A DNA stretch of 64,000 nt, taken from Mesorhizobium sp. WSM3860. Lineage in GTDB: Bacteria; Pseudomonadota; Alphaproteobacteria; Rhizobiales; Rhizobiaceae. The stretch lies in NCBI RefSeq assembly GCF_002294995.1, contig NZ_NSGF01000003.1, positions 186,001 through 250,000 on the forward strand, written 5' to 3'. Below, in pieces: positions 20,073 to 28,861 of the stretch (position 1 is its first letter; each line of letters starts with the position of its first letter). The notes under the pieces are model-generated. The model was not told where the DNA came from. It searched no databases and worked only from the letters and a program-made list of their open reading frames with translations. The position numbers and the translations under genes were made by a program.

Positions 20073-21140
20073 CTACGCCCCCATCTCGACGCGCCATGAA
20101 TCGGCATAGATGTTGATGCCGGCCGGATCGAAGCGGACCCTCGGTTCGGTCGGCACCTCATCGTCCTCGCCGATGACGGCGGCGATCTCTTTGCCCTCGA
20201 GATTGGCGCGAACCACCTTATGCCGGCCAACATCCTCGACCTTGCTGACCGAAACCGCCATCCCTTCGCGGCCGAGCCGGACATATTCGGGACGGATGCC
20301 GAGCTCGACGGGACCGGCTTCGGCCTTGGGTGCGCCCGGCAGTTCGATGCGCTGCGAGCCGAGCATCGCCGTCCTGCCTTCGAGCGCAACCGGAAGCACA
20401 TTCATGCCCGGCGAACCGATGAAATAGCCGACGAAGGTGTGGCGCGGCCGTTCGAACAGCTCGGCCGGCGTGCCGATCTGCACGATCTCGCCGTCATACA
20501 TGACCACGACGCGGTCGGCGAAAGTCAGTGCTTCGGTCTGGTCGTGCGTGACATAGACCATGGTGTAGCCGAAGCGGCGATGCAGCTGCTTGAGCTGCGA
20601 ACGCAGCACCCATTTCATATGCGGATCGATGACGGTGAGCGGCTCGTCGAACAGGATGGCGTTGACGTCCGAGCGCACCAGGCCTCGACCGAGCGAGATC
20701 TTCTGTTTCTGGTCGGCAGTCAGCCGGCGCGCCTTCCGGTTCGCCATCGAGGCGAGATCGATCATGTCGAGCGTCTCGCGCACCTTGCGGTCGACATCGG
20801 CCTCAGGCACGCGGCGGTTGCGCAGCGGAAAGGCCAGATTGTCGTACACGGTCATGGTGTCGTAGATGACCGGGAATTGGAACACCTGGGCGATATTGCG
20901 CTCTTGCGTCGATAGATTGGTCACGTTCCGGCCGTTGAACAGAAGCTGGCCGTGCGAGGGATGGAGCAGCCCCGAAATGATGTTGAGCAAGGTGGTCTTG
21001 CCGCAGCCGGACGGCCCGAGCAGCGCATAGGCGCCGCCGTCCTCGAATGTGTGATGCACTTCCTTCAGCGCGAAATCCGAATCCTTCTTTGGATTGGGCA
21101 GGTAGGAGTGGCGGATGTGGTTGACGTCGATGCGTGCCAT
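20073..21140 (-). CDS. glpT: Glycerol ABC transporter ATPase GlpT (degenerate signature motif)
   Basis: The 355-residue ATPase has Walker A GPSGCGKT (42-49), Q-loop at VFQF, Walker B AILFDE (161-166) and the switch histidine H199 in VTHDQ. The ABC signature is not LSGGQ but LTADQ (140-144), so the signature loop is degenerate. A C-terminal MalK-like TOBE region follows (about 230-355). It pairs with GlpS, whose defects are complementary. The name is the rhizobial transporter GlpT, not the E. coli glycerol-3-phosphate antiporter. Confidence 0.93.
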   Translation of the reverse strand: MARIDVNHIRHSYLPNPKKDSDFALKEVHHTFEDGGAYALLGPSGCGKTTLLNIISGLLHPSHGQLLFNGRNVTNLSTQERNIAQVFQFPVIYDTMTVYDNLAFPLRNRRVPEADVDRKVRETLDMIDLASMANRKARRLTADQKQKISLGRGLVRSDVNAILFDEPLTVIDPHMKWVLRSQLKQLHRRFGYTMVYVTHDQTEALTFADRVVVMYDGEIVQIGTPAELFERPRHTFVGYFIGSPGMNVLPVALEGRTAMLGSQRIELPGAPKAEAGPVELGIRPEYVRLGREGMAVSVSKVEDVGRHKVVRANLEGKEIAAVIGEDDEVPTEPRVRFDPAGINIYADSWRVEMGA

Positions 21141-21150
21141 CGCTTCCTCC

Positions 21151-22233
21151 TCAGGCCGCCAGCTTTGACGCCGTCACCGCGCGGCCGTTCTGGTCGAAGA
21201 CCATGATGTGGCGCGGGTCGATGAACACCTCGACCTCGTCGTCGGTCTCGAAATCGAGGATGCCGTGCGCGAGCATCACCCAGCGCGCGTCGGCGAAGTC
21301 GAGATGGACGAAGCTTTCCGAGCCGGTGATCTCGGTGATGGTGACCTTGGCCCGCACCGGCACGGCGCCGGCGTTGGGACGCTCCAGCGACAAATGGTGC
21401 GGCTGGAAGCCGATCGTGTAGCTGGCGTCCGGAATGCCGAGCAGTTCTGGTGGCACCGGGAGCTTGACCCCGCCTTCGAGAAGGAAATCCGATCCCTTCT
21501 TGGCGAGCACAATGGTGTTGAGCGGCGGGTCGGCGAAGGTCCGCGCCGTCACCAGGTCGACCGGCTTGCGGAACACCTCGACGGTCGGGCCGAATTGCGT
21601 GAGGCGGCCTTCCGAAAGTGTTGCCGTGTTGCCGCCGAGCAAAAGCGCCTCGTGCGGCTCGGTCGTGGCATAGACGAAGATCGTGCCCGCGGCGGCGAAA
21701 ATCTTCGGCAATTCGGCGCGCAATTCCTCGCGCAGCTTGTAGTCGAGATTGGCGAGCGGCTCGTCGAGCAGCACCAGGCTGGCGTTCTTGACGATGGCGC
21801 GGGCAAGCGCCGTGCGCTGCTGCTGGCCGCCCGACAGGCTCAGCGGCGTGCGGTCGAGATAGGGCGTGAGCTTGAGAAGTGCGGCAGCGTTGCGCACCTC
21901 CTTGTCGATCCTGCCCTGTTCCACGCCGGCAACCCGAAGCGGCGAGGCGATGTTCTCGTACACCGTCATCGCCGGGTAATTGATGAACTGCTGATAGACC
22001 ATGGCGACGTTGCGCTTCTGCACCGGCTGTCCAGTGACGTCCTTGCCGTCGAACCAGATCGAGCCGGAAGTTGGCGCGTCGAGCCCGGCCATCAGCCGCA
22101 TCAGGCTGGTCTTGCCGGAAAGCGTCGGCCCGAGCAGGACATTCAGCGAGCCGTGCTGAAGCGTCAGCGACACGTCGCGGATATGCTCCTGTGCGCCGAC
22201 CGTCTTCGTCACGTTTCTCAGTTCCAGCATCAC
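21151..22233 (-). CDS. glpS: Glycerol ABC transporter ATPase GlpS (switch histidine missing)
   Basis: The 360-residue ATPase has Walker A GPTLSGKT (35-42), Q-loop VYQQ, a canonical LSGGQ signature (133-137) and Walker B LVLLDE (153-158). At the switch position, where GlpT has VTHDQ, it has ATTEP (189-193), so the H-loop histidine is Thr191. A TOBE-like C-terminal domain completes it. It lies 36 bases after glpD and 10 before glpT. Confidence 0.93.
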   Translation of the reverse strand: MMLELRNVTKTVGAQEHIRDVSLTLQHGSLNVLLGPTLSGKTSLMRLMAGLDAPTSGSIWFDGKDVTGQPVQKRNVAMVYQQFINYPAMTVYENIASPLRVAGVEQGRIDKEVRNAAALLKLTPYLDRTPLSLSGGQQQRTALARAIVKNASLVLLDEPLANLDYKLREELRAELPKIFAAAGTIFVYATTEPHEALLLGGNTATLSEGRLTQFGPTVEVFRKPVDLVTARTFADPPLNTIVLAKKGSDFLLEGGVKLPVPPELLGIPDASYTIGFQPHHLSLERPNAGAVPVRAKVTITEITGSESFVHLDFADARWVMLAHGILDFETDDEVEVFIDPRHIMVFDQNGRAVTASKLAA

Positions 22234-22269
22234 GCCTCCTCCCAGGCCTTGCGCATCAGCAGTCGATCC

Positions 22270-23796
22270 TCATTCCGCCGCGGCGACATGGCGACTGCTC
22301 AAGCCACGCATGAATTCTTCCAATGCCGTCGTCTGCTCGCGGCTGAAATGCAGGCCGCGTTTGGTCCTGCGCCACAGCACGTCCTCGGCGGTGATCGCCC
22401 ACTCGTTCTCGACCAGGTAGCGCACCTCGGCTTCGTATAGGTCGGCACCGAAATTGCGGCCGAGATCGGCATTCGACTTGGCGAGACCAAGCAGCTTCTC
22501 CGCACGGGTGCCGTAAAGCCGGGTGAATCTGCGTGCCAGCCGTTGGTCGAGGAACGGATAGGTTTTTTTGAGCCTCGATACCTGCGCGTCGAAGCCGGTC
22601 GCCGGAAAATCGCCGCCGGGCAGCGGCGCGTTGGCGGTCCATGGCTTGCCGCGCCTGCCGAGAAAGCCTTCGATCTTCTCCAGCATCGATTCCGCCAGCC
22701 GGCGGAACGTGGTGATCTTGCCGCCGAAGGCGTTGAGCAAGGGGGCAGCACCCTCCCCGCCATCGGCTTTCAGCACATAGTCGCGCGTCGCCTCCTGCGC
22801 CTTCGAGGCGCCGTCGTCATAAAGCGGGCGCACCGCCGAATAGGTCCAGACGATGTCCGAACGTTTGACGGGATGGGCGAAATATTCGCTCGCGGCGGCG
22901 CAAAGATAGTCGATCTCGGCATCGCTGATCTTTACCTCATGCGGATCGCCCGGAAAATCGCGGTCGGTGGTGCCGATCAGCGTGAACTCTTCCTCGTAAG
23001 GAATGGCGAAGATGATGCGGCCGTCCTTGTTCTGAAAGAAGTAGGCGCGCGGATCGTCGAACTTCTTGCCGATGACGATGTGGCTGCCCTGCACCAGCCG
23101 GACATTGTGAACATCGTTCTGGCCGACCGTTTTTGCCAGCACCTGATCCACCCAGGGCCCGGCAGCGTTAACGAGAAGACGGGCGCGGACTTCCTCAGTC
23201 TCGCCGGTCAACACATTCTGGATCTTGATCGTCCACAGCGCGCTCTCGCGGCGCGCGCTGACCACCTTGGTGCGAGTGCGGATGACGGCGCCGCGGTCGG
23301 CCGCATCGCGGGCGTTGAGCGCCACCAGGCGGGCATCGTTGACCCAGCCGTCCGAATATTCGAACGCCTTGCGGAACAGCGGCTTCAGCGGCTTGCCGGC
23401 CGGATCGGTGGCCATGTCCAGCGTCTTGGTCGCCGGCAGCAGCTTGCGCCCACCGATATGGTCGTAAAGGAAAAGGCCGAGCCGGATCAGCCAGGCCGGA
23501 CGCAGGCCCTTGGCGTAGGGCAGCACGAAGCGCATCGGCCAGATGATATGCGGCGCGTTCTTCCACAGAACCTCGCGCTCCATCAGCGCTTCGCGCACCA
23601 GGCGGAATTCGTAGAATTCGAGATAGCGCAACCCGCCGTGGATCAGCTTGGTCGAGCCGGAGGAAGTCCCGCTGGCGAGATCGTTCATCTCGGCGAGGTA
23701 TACCGAAAATCCGCGGCCAACGGCGTCGCGGGCGATGCCGCAGCCATTGATGCCGCCGCCTATGACAAAAATGTCATGGATCGGAGATGCGTCCAC
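22270..23796 (-). CDS. glpD: Aerobic glycerol-3-phosphate dehydrogenase
   Basis: GlpD oxidises glycerol-3-phosphate to dihydroxyacetone phosphate at the inner membrane and passes electrons to quinone. The 508-residue protein has the FAD-binding GGGINGCG (13-20), the family motif TKLIHGGLRYLE (49-60) and a C-terminal GlpD domain (about 385-500). It is the first structural gene of the locus. A promoter match (TTGACA-N16-AATAAT) and a palindrome lie upstream. Confidence 0.96.
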   Translation of the reverse strand: MDASPIHDIFVIGGGINGCGIARDAVGRGFSVYLAEMNDLASGTSSGSTKLIHGGLRYLEFYEFRLVREALMEREVLWKNAPHIIWPMRFVLPYAKGLRPAWLIRLGLFLYDHIGGRKLLPATKTLDMATDPAGKPLKPLFRKAFEYSDGWVNDARLVALNARDAADRGAVIRTRTKVVSARRESALWTIKIQNVLTGETEEVRARLLVNAAGPWVDQVLAKTVGQNDVHNVRLVQGSHIVIGKKFDDPRAYFFQNKDGRIIFAIPYEEEFTLIGTTDRDFPGDPHEVKISDAEIDYLCAAASEYFAHPVKRSDIVWTYSAVRPLYDDGASKAQEATRDYVLKADGGEGAAPLLNAFGGKITTFRRLAESMLEKIEGFLGRRGKPWTANAPLPGGDFPATGFDAQVSRLKKTYPFLDQRLARRFTRLYGTRAEKLLGLAKSNADLGRNFGADLYEAEVRYLVENEWAITAEDVLWRRTKRGLHFSREQTTALEEFMRGLSSRHVAAAE

Positions 23797-23833
23797 AGGG
23801 TTCCTCCACGATTTCGCATTGCACCATTTTTGT

Positions 23834-23845
23834 GTTTCGCGAAAC
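23834..23845. promoter_or_regulatory. 12-bp palindrome downstream of the glpD promoter, putative GlpR operator
   Basis: The sequence GTTTCGCGAAAC is a perfect palindrome just downstream of the predicted glpD transcription start. Its half-site TTTCG recurs in the inverted repeat at the glpR start, so both may be bound by the DeoR-type GlpR. Binding is inferred. Confidence 0.5.
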
Positions 23846-23854
23846 CGTGGCGGG

Positions 23855-23882
23855 ATTATTTCGAACTCGATCCGAATGTCAA
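23855..23882 (-). promoter_or_regulatory. Sigma-70-type promoter of glpD
   Basis: On the minus strand a TTGACA (-35) is followed after 16 bases by AATAAT (-10, five of six bases of TATAAT). Transcription would start near 23848, about 50 bases before the glpD ATG. The spacer includes TTCGAA, possibly part of the operator. Confidence 0.6.
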
Positions 23883-23922
23883 ACGAAATATCACAGAAGC
23901 GTGAGATGTCCGTGAGGAGCCT

Positions 23923-24705
23923 CTATGCGAGCGCTGTCTCTATCAAACGGACTTCCGTTTCCTCGCAAATCCGGCGCACCGAAGGGATGTCGCAACGGTC
24001 GGTGATGAAGGTGTTAACCTGCGACAGATGACCGATGCGAACCGGCGCCGTGCGCTCGAATTTCGTCCGGTCGGAGACGAGAATGACATGACGCGCATTG
24101 GCGATGATGGCCTGCGCCACTTTCACTTCGCGAAAATCGAAGTCGAGCAGCGCGCCGTCATGGTCGATGGCCGAGGCGCCGATGACGGCGTAGTCGACTT
24201 TGAACTGGCGAATGAAATCGACCGCAGCCTCACCGACGACGCCGCCATCGGAGCCGCGCACAACGCCACCGGCGATCACCACCTCGATCGAAGGATAGAT
24301 ACGCATCCTATTGGCAACGTTGATGTTATTGGTAATGACCATCAACCCGTTGTGGTCGAGAAGCGCCTTCGAGACAGCTTCCGTCGTGGTGCCTATATTG
24401 ATGAACAGCGAGGCGTTGTCGGGAATGAGCTTGGCCGCGGCGCGGCCGATCGCTTCCTTCTCATCGGCAGCGATTTTGCGCCGCGCCTCATATTCCATGT
24501 TCTCGATGCCGGACGGAAACAGAGCGCCACCATGGATGCGCGTCAGCAGCCGCTGATCACAGAGGTCGTTGAGGTCCTTGCGGATGGTCTGCGGCGTCAC
24601 GCTGAAATATGTCGCCAGGTCGTCGACCAGCACCCGGCCGTTGTCCTTCGCCATCTGGATGATCTCGGCGTGGCGTGGCGAAAGAAACAATCCGCTATCC
24701 TCCAT
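23923..24705 (-). CDS. glpR: DeoR-family glycerol regulator GlpR
   Basis: The 260-residue regulator has the DeoR helix-turn-helix at about 20-60 (LATYFSVTPQTIRKDLNDL, then RIHGGAL) and a C-terminal phosphosugar-binding domain with the INIGTTTE loop. It likely represses the glp genes and is released by glycerol-3-phosphate. It is the first gene, 126 bases before glpD on the same strand. The ATG at 24705 is directly next to an inverted repeat, so autoregulation is plausible. Confidence 0.93.
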   Translation of the reverse strand: MEDSGLFLSPRHAEIIQMAKDNGRVLVDDLATYFSVTPQTIRKDLNDLCDQRLLTRIHGGALFPSGIENMEYEARRKIAADEKEAIGRAAAKLIPDNASLFINIGTTTEAVSKALLDHNGLMVITNNINVANRMRIYPSIEVVIAGGVVRGSDGGVVGEAAVDFIRQFKVDYAVIGASAIDHDGALLDFDFREVKVAQAIIANARHVILVSDRTKFERTAPVRIGHLSQVNTFITDRCDIPSVRRICEETEVRLIETALA

Positions 24706-24738
24706 TTTCGTTTTTTCCGTCTATATAGGAAAACGAAA
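24706..24738. promoter_or_regulatory. Inverted repeat at the glpR start, putative GlpR operator
   Basis: TTTCGTTTTTTCC and GGAAAACGAAA form an imperfect inverted repeat around a TATA-rich centre (CTATATA). It abuts the glpR ATG, so it would cover the promoter -10 region and the ribosome site. The TTTCG half-site is shared with the palindrome upstream of glpD. Confidence 0.5.
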
Positions 24739-24802
24739 GTGATGGAAAGGGACAAGCCGGCTAACGAAATTCACCTGATCGCAAAGGCAAACCGGTCCGC
24801 AA

Positions 24803-26230
24803 TCAAGTTGCCGCCGCAGGGGTAAGCCGGCGCGCGACCTCTGTGACGACATCGAAGGCCGCGTCAATATCGGCGGCCGTGGTCTCGAACTGCCCCGCCT
24901 GAAAGCGGATCGCCACCCGCCCGTCGACGCGCGTCTGCGTCAGATAGATGCGTCCGTCCGTGTTGATGGCATCGACGAGACGCAGATTGTGCTCGTCCGG
25001 ATCGGCACCCGGAGGAGCGCGATGGCGGAACGAGAACAGCGACAGCATCGGCTGGGTGACGAGCTCGAAATCCGCTTCCCCGGCCAGGCGGGAGGCAAGG
25101 CCTTCGCTCCAGCCGACATGGTTTCGGATCATCGCGCGCAACCCTTCCATCCCGTGAGCGCGCAGCAGGAACCAGAGCTTCAGCGCACGGAAGCGGCGGC
25201 CGAGCGGCACCGACCACTCCGAATAGTTGATGATGCCGTCATGACCTCTGGTCTTGAGATAGTCCGGCTTGATGGCCAGCGTGCGCACAAGGTCTTCCGG
25301 TCGGCGGACGAACTGGATCGAGCAGTCGAATTGCGCGCCCAACCATTTGTGCGGATTGAAGACGATGGAATCGGCGCTCTCGACACCCGCCCAGAAATGC
25401 CGGTACTCCGGGCAGATCATCGCCGACCCGGCCCAGGCCGCATCGACGTGCAGGTATAGGCCCTGCCGCTTCGCCACGGCCGCTACCGCTGCGATGTCGT
25501 CGGTGCCGCCGGTGCTGGTGCCGCCGACACAGGCGATGATGCCTGCCGGCAGCAGACCGGCCTCGCGATCGGCGATAATTGCCGCCTCGAGGGCCGACGT
25601 ATCCATCGCGCGAAAACGACCCGTTACCGGGATGCGCACGAGATTTTCCTCGCCGACGCCCGAAACCCAGATCGCTCGGTCGATCGACGTGTGGACCTGA
25701 TCGGAGGAATAGACCCGCAGCTTCGCCTGCCCCGCGAGACCTTGTCTGTTTCCCTGCCAGTCAAGCGCCCGCTCTCGCATGGTGAGCACAGCGGCAAGCG
25801 TCGCCGACGAAGCCGAATCCTGAATGACACCGGAGAATCCTTCGGGCAGGCCCAGCGCCTGGCGCATCCAGTCGACGATACGCGTCTCGAGTTCTGTCGC
25901 CGCCGGCGAGGTCTGCCACAGCATGCACTGCGCGGCCATCGCCGAGACGAGATACTCGGCCACCACCGAGACCGGCGCCGCGTTTGCCGGGAAATAGGCG
26001 AAGAAGCGCGGATGCTGCCAATGCGTCATCCCGGGCACGATCTTCGTTTCGAAATCGGCGAAGATCTTTTCCATCGGCTCGGCTGTCTCGGGCGGCGACT
26101 CTTCGATGCTCCTGAATATGTCGCCGGGCGCAACCGCCGGCCGCACCGGACGATCGCGCAGGCTGGCCCGGTAGTCCACGCCCCAATCGGCGGCTCGCCT
26201 CGACCAATCGCGGAATTCTTTCTTGTCCAT
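24803..26230 (-). CDS. PLP-dependent decarboxylase (aromatic-L-amino-acid decarboxylase family)
   Basis: This 475-residue group II decarboxylase has the PLP-binding lysine K295 in FNPHKWLGAQFD, H180 in DQVHTS (ring stacking) and D263 in HVDAAWAG, all as in aromatic amino acid and related decarboxylases. The N-terminus (WQHPRFFAYFPANAAPVS, 71-88) is typical for the substrate pocket. The exact substrate (Trp, Tyr, DOPA or other) cannot be told. I took the ATG at 26230 (MDKKEF) rather than the upstream one in AT-rich promoter DNA at 26290. The gene follows the Anbu gene on the same strand by 100 bases. Confidence 0.9.
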   Translation of the reverse strand: MDKKEFRDWSRRAADWGVDYRASLRDRPVRPAVAPGDIFRSIEESPPETAEPMEKIFADFETKIVPGMTHWQHPRFFAYFPANAAPVSVVAEYLVSAMAAQCMLWQTSPAATELETRIVDWMRQALGLPEGFSGVIQDSASSATLAAVLTMRERALDWQGNRQGLAGQAKLRVYSSDQVHTSIDRAIWVSGVGEENLVRIPVTGRFRAMDTSALEAAIIADREAGLLPAGIIACVGGTSTGGTDDIAAVAAVAKRQGLYLHVDAAWAGSAMICPEYRHFWAGVESADSIVFNPHKWLGAQFDCSIQFVRRPEDLVRTLAIKPDYLKTRGHDGIINYSEWSVPLGRRFRALKLWFLLRAHGMEGLRAMIRNHVGWSEGLASRLAGEADFELVTQPMLSLFSFRHRAPPGADPDEHNLRLVDAINTDGRIYLTQTRVDGRVAIRFQAGQFETTAADIDAAFDVVTEVARRLTPAAAT

Positions 26231-26283
26231 GTATCCTCTCAGCGGCCGCCGGAGCCTGATCGGCCCGCTACTTCGATTTTTGA

Positions 26284-26295
26284 TTAACATGTTAA
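26284..26295. promoter_or_regulatory. Perfect palindrome upstream of the decarboxylase gene
   Basis: TTAACATGTTAA, a perfect 12-bp palindrome in an AT-rich block (next to AATATAATAAGG), sits about 54 bases upstream of the decarboxylase start. This is the only AT-rich stretch here, so it probably holds the gene's own promoter with an operator. The regulator is unknown. Confidence 0.4.
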
Positions 26296-26330
26296 ATATA
26301 ATAAGGCAACCGCTTCATGGGCGGACACCC

Positions 26331-27062
26331 CTAGCCGGGAAAATCCGGCAGGCTGGCGAAGGCCGCCTTTAGCGCGTTGGACCAGCCATCCGAGATGGTG
26401 CGGTAATACTGGTCGTCATGGCCGATCCGCTTTTTCAGGCCGACCTTGAAAGCGTCCAGTTCCAGGAAGAGCAGGTCGAGCGGCAGGCCGACCGACAGAT
26501 TCGACTTCAGCGTCGAATCGAAGGACACCAAAAGCAGCTTCACCGTCTCGGCCAGGCTCATCGTACGGTCATAGGCACGGATGATGATCGGCTTGCCGTA
26601 TTTGGTCTCCCCGATCTGGAAAAATGGCGTGTCGTCGGTCGACTCGATGAAATTGCCCTCGGGATAGATCATGAACAGCCGGGGTTGGCTGCCCTTGATC
26701 TGGCCGCCGAGAATAAAGGAAGCGTTGAAATAGGAATCCGCCTGATCGCCGGCGGGCGAAGAATGCGCGATCACCTCCTTCACCGTTTCGCCGACCAGCC
26801 GGACCGTCTGGTACATTGACGGGGTCTCGAGCAGCTTCTCGTGACGGTCGCCGGCCGCCTTGTTGCGCTCGTCCAGCAGGCTCACCACGGCTTGCGTCGT
26901 GGCAAGGTTGCCGGCAGACATCAGCACGATGACGCGCTCGCCAGGCTCTTCCCAGACATGCATTTTCCTGAAGGTCGAAATCGAATCCATGCCGGCATTG
27001 GTGCGCGTGTCCGACATGAACACGAGTCCACGATCGATCTTGAGGCCGACGCAATAGGTCAT
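26331..27062 (-). CDS. Anbu, ancestral-beta-subunit proteasome-type peptidase
   Basis: The 243-residue protein begins MTYCVGLKIDRGLVFMSDTR. Removal of Met would expose the catalytic Thr2; Asp18 and Lys33 complete the N-terminal nucleophile site of proteasome-like hydrolases. This start and the length are diagnostic of Anbu, which assembles into helical or lock-washer oligomers; its substrate is unknown. It is last in a cluster with a transglutaminase-like protein, an alpha-E protein and a circularly permuted ATP-grasp enzyme, an association known from comparative genomics. It starts 30 bases after the transglutaminase stop. Confidence 0.93.
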   Translation of the reverse strand: MTYCVGLKIDRGLVFMSDTRTNAGMDSISTFRKMHVWEEPGERVIVLMSAGNLATTQAVVSLLDERNKAAGDRHEKLLETPSMYQTVRLVGETVKEVIAHSSPAGDQADSYFNASFILGGQIKGSQPRLFMIYPEGNFIESTDDTPFFQIGETKYGKPIIIRAYDRTMSLAETVKLLLVSFDSTLKSNLSVGLPLDLLFLELDAFKVGLKKRIGHDDQYYRTISDGWSNALKAAFASLPDFPG

Positions 27063-27092
27063 GGTCGCTCTTCTGGTGAATCTTGGCAGAGA

Positions 27093-27887
27093 CTACTGCT
27101 CTACGGTGACGGTGACGGCAAGCTTCTCTTCCACCTGCCCCAGCAGTATTCCCGACACAGGCGAGGCATCGCGATAGTCGCGACCCGTCGCCACTCTTAC
27201 ATAGCGTTCGTCGGGAGAGATACCGTTGGCGGGATCAAAGGCAACCCACCCTAGGCCCGGCACATGCGCTTCGGCCCAGGCATGGCTTGCCGCCTGCTCG
27301 ACCGAGGCATCCATCATCAGGTAGCCGCTGACATAGCGCGAGGGAAAGCCCATCACGCGCGCCACGGCGGTGAAGATGTGGCTGTGGTCCTGGCAGACAC
27401 CGGCCTTGAGCGTCAGCGCTTCTTCCGCCGGCGTCACGGCGCTGGTCGTGCCGGGCTTATAGGCGACGCGCTCCCGGATCGCGACCATCAGCTTGTGCAG
27501 CCTGTCGATATCCGTCCCCTCGCCGACCGACGCGGCCAGGTCGCGGATGCCGTCGCCGACGGTCGTAAGCGGCGTTTGCTGGCTGAACAGCCAGAGCGGC
27601 GCGAAACCGTGATGCGCACCGGACACACCGGCAGTGTCGCGCGTCGTCACCTCGCCCGCCGCCTCGACTATGATGGTGTGCTGGCCGCCCTCGGCGCTCA
27701 CCAGCCGCGTGTCATTGCCGAAATGGTCCGTAAAGCGAACTTCCTCTCGCGCGCCGTCGATCTTGATCGCCCAGGACGCCACCGTCTGTGTCGATCCGCT
27801 AACGGGCAGCAGGCGCAGCCGCTGCAGCAGGTATTGCACCGGTGCGTCGTAGCGGTACTCGGTCCGGTGTGTGATCTTGAGCCGCAT
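27093..27887 (-). CDS. Transglutaminase-like cysteine protein of the Anbu cluster
   Basis: The 264-residue protein has an N-terminal beta domain (MRLKITHRTEYRYDAPV, the bacterial transglutaminase N-region) and a papain-like core with the triad C165 (AGVCQDHSH), H202 (ASHAWAE) and D218 (VAFDPANG). Such proteins are expected to hydrolyse or ligate peptide or isopeptide bonds. It is in the cytosol by lack of a signal peptide. It is 20 bases from the alpha-E gene stop, so co-transcribed. Confidence 0.92.
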   Translation of the reverse strand: MRLKITHRTEYRYDAPVQYLLQRLRLLPVSGSTQTVASWAIKIDGAREEVRFTDHFGNDTRLVSAEGGQHTIIVEAAGEVTTRDTAGVSGAHHGFAPLWLFSQQTPLTTVGDGIRDLAASVGEGTDIDRLHKLMVAIRERVAYKPGTTSAVTPAEEALTLKAGVCQDHSHIFTAVARVMGFPSRYVSGYLMMDASVEQAASHAWAEAHVPGLGWVAFDPANGISPDERYVRVATGRDYRDASPVSGILLGQVEEKLAVTVTVEQ

Positions 27888-27907
27888 GGCGCCTGTCTCT
27901 CCAGCGC

Positions 27908-28849
27908 TCAGTAGAACCGGTAGTCCAGGGCGATCTCATCCCCCAGCCTGGTGTTGTCACGAATGAATTCCGCCAGGAACTCATGCAGGCCGTGGTCGAA
28001 AATATCCTTGATCGACCCCTTCTTCAGCATCGTCTGAATCTTCTCGGCGGTGGCGTGGCAGGCATGGCGCTCGCCATAGTCGTCGGCGAGGAATCTGAGA
28101 TGCTCGCCGAGGAAGCGATAGCAGAAGGTGAGCGAGCGCGGCATGCGGACGTTCAGGATCAGATAGTCGGCGATGTTGGTCGGCTTGTAGTCCGCGTCAT
28201 ACACCCAGCGATAGGAGCGGTGCGCCGACACCGAGCGCAGGATCGATTCCCATTGATAGTTGTCGAGGGTCGAGCCCACCCAGGAGATCGACGGCAAAAG
28301 CACGTAATATTTCACGTCGAGGATGCGGGCCGTGTTATCGGCGCGCTCCACATAGGTGCCGAGTTGCGAGAAGTCGAAGATCTCGTTGCGCAGCATGGTG
28401 CCGTAGAATGAGCCGCGGATCAGCGCCGTCTCGCGCTTGATCGCATCGAGCATCGTCGGCAGGTCGCGCTCGTCGATCGGCCTTGCCAGCATCCGCTTCA
28501 GCGACATCCAGGCCTCGTTGATGCTCTCCCAGGTCTCGCGCGTCAGCGCCGTGCGCACCATGCGCGCATTGTTGCGCGCGGTCTCGATCGAGGACATCGT
28601 GCTCGACGGGTTCGAAGTGTCGCGCAGCAGGAAATCCGAGACGTTTGCGACAGTGTAGTCCTGGTATTTCTGCGAGAAGGCCAGGTCGGAGCCGGCGCTG
28701 AGCAGCACCGAGTTCCATTCCTCCGATGCGTTCTGCGTGCGCGTCAGCGCCATACGCAGGCCGGCATCGACCAGGCGCGCCATGTTTTCGGCCCGCTCTA
28801 TATAGCGGTTCATCCAGTAGAGACCGTTGGCGGTGCGGCCGAGAAGCAT
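27908..28849 (-). CDS. Alpha-E domain protein (DUF403)
   Basis: This 313-residue all-helical protein starts MLLGRTANGLYWMNRYIERA, the usual start of the alpha-E family, and contains further conserved Arg/Glu helices (YVERADNTARILDVKYY). The biochemical role is not known; the family nearly always accompanies the circularly permuted ATP-grasp protein and a transglutaminase. Here the 132-base gap to the upstream ATP-grasp gene is filled by heptamer repeats. Confidence 0.92.
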   Translation of the reverse strand: MLLGRTANGLYWMNRYIERAENMARLVDAGLRMALTRTQNASEEWNSVLLSAGSDLAFSQKYQDYTVANVSDFLLRDTSNPSSTMSSIETARNNARMVRTALTRETWESINEAWMSLKRMLARPIDERDLPTMLDAIKRETALIRGSFYGTMLRNEIFDFSQLGTYVERADNTARILDVKYYVLLPSISWVGSTLDNYQWESILRSVSAHRSYRWVYDADYKPTNIADYLILNVRMPRSLTFCYRFLGEHLRFLADDYGERHACHATAEKIQTMLKKGSIKDIFDHGLHEFLAEFIRDNTRLGDEIALDYRFY

Positions 28850-28861
28850 GGGGCGCGGCCT

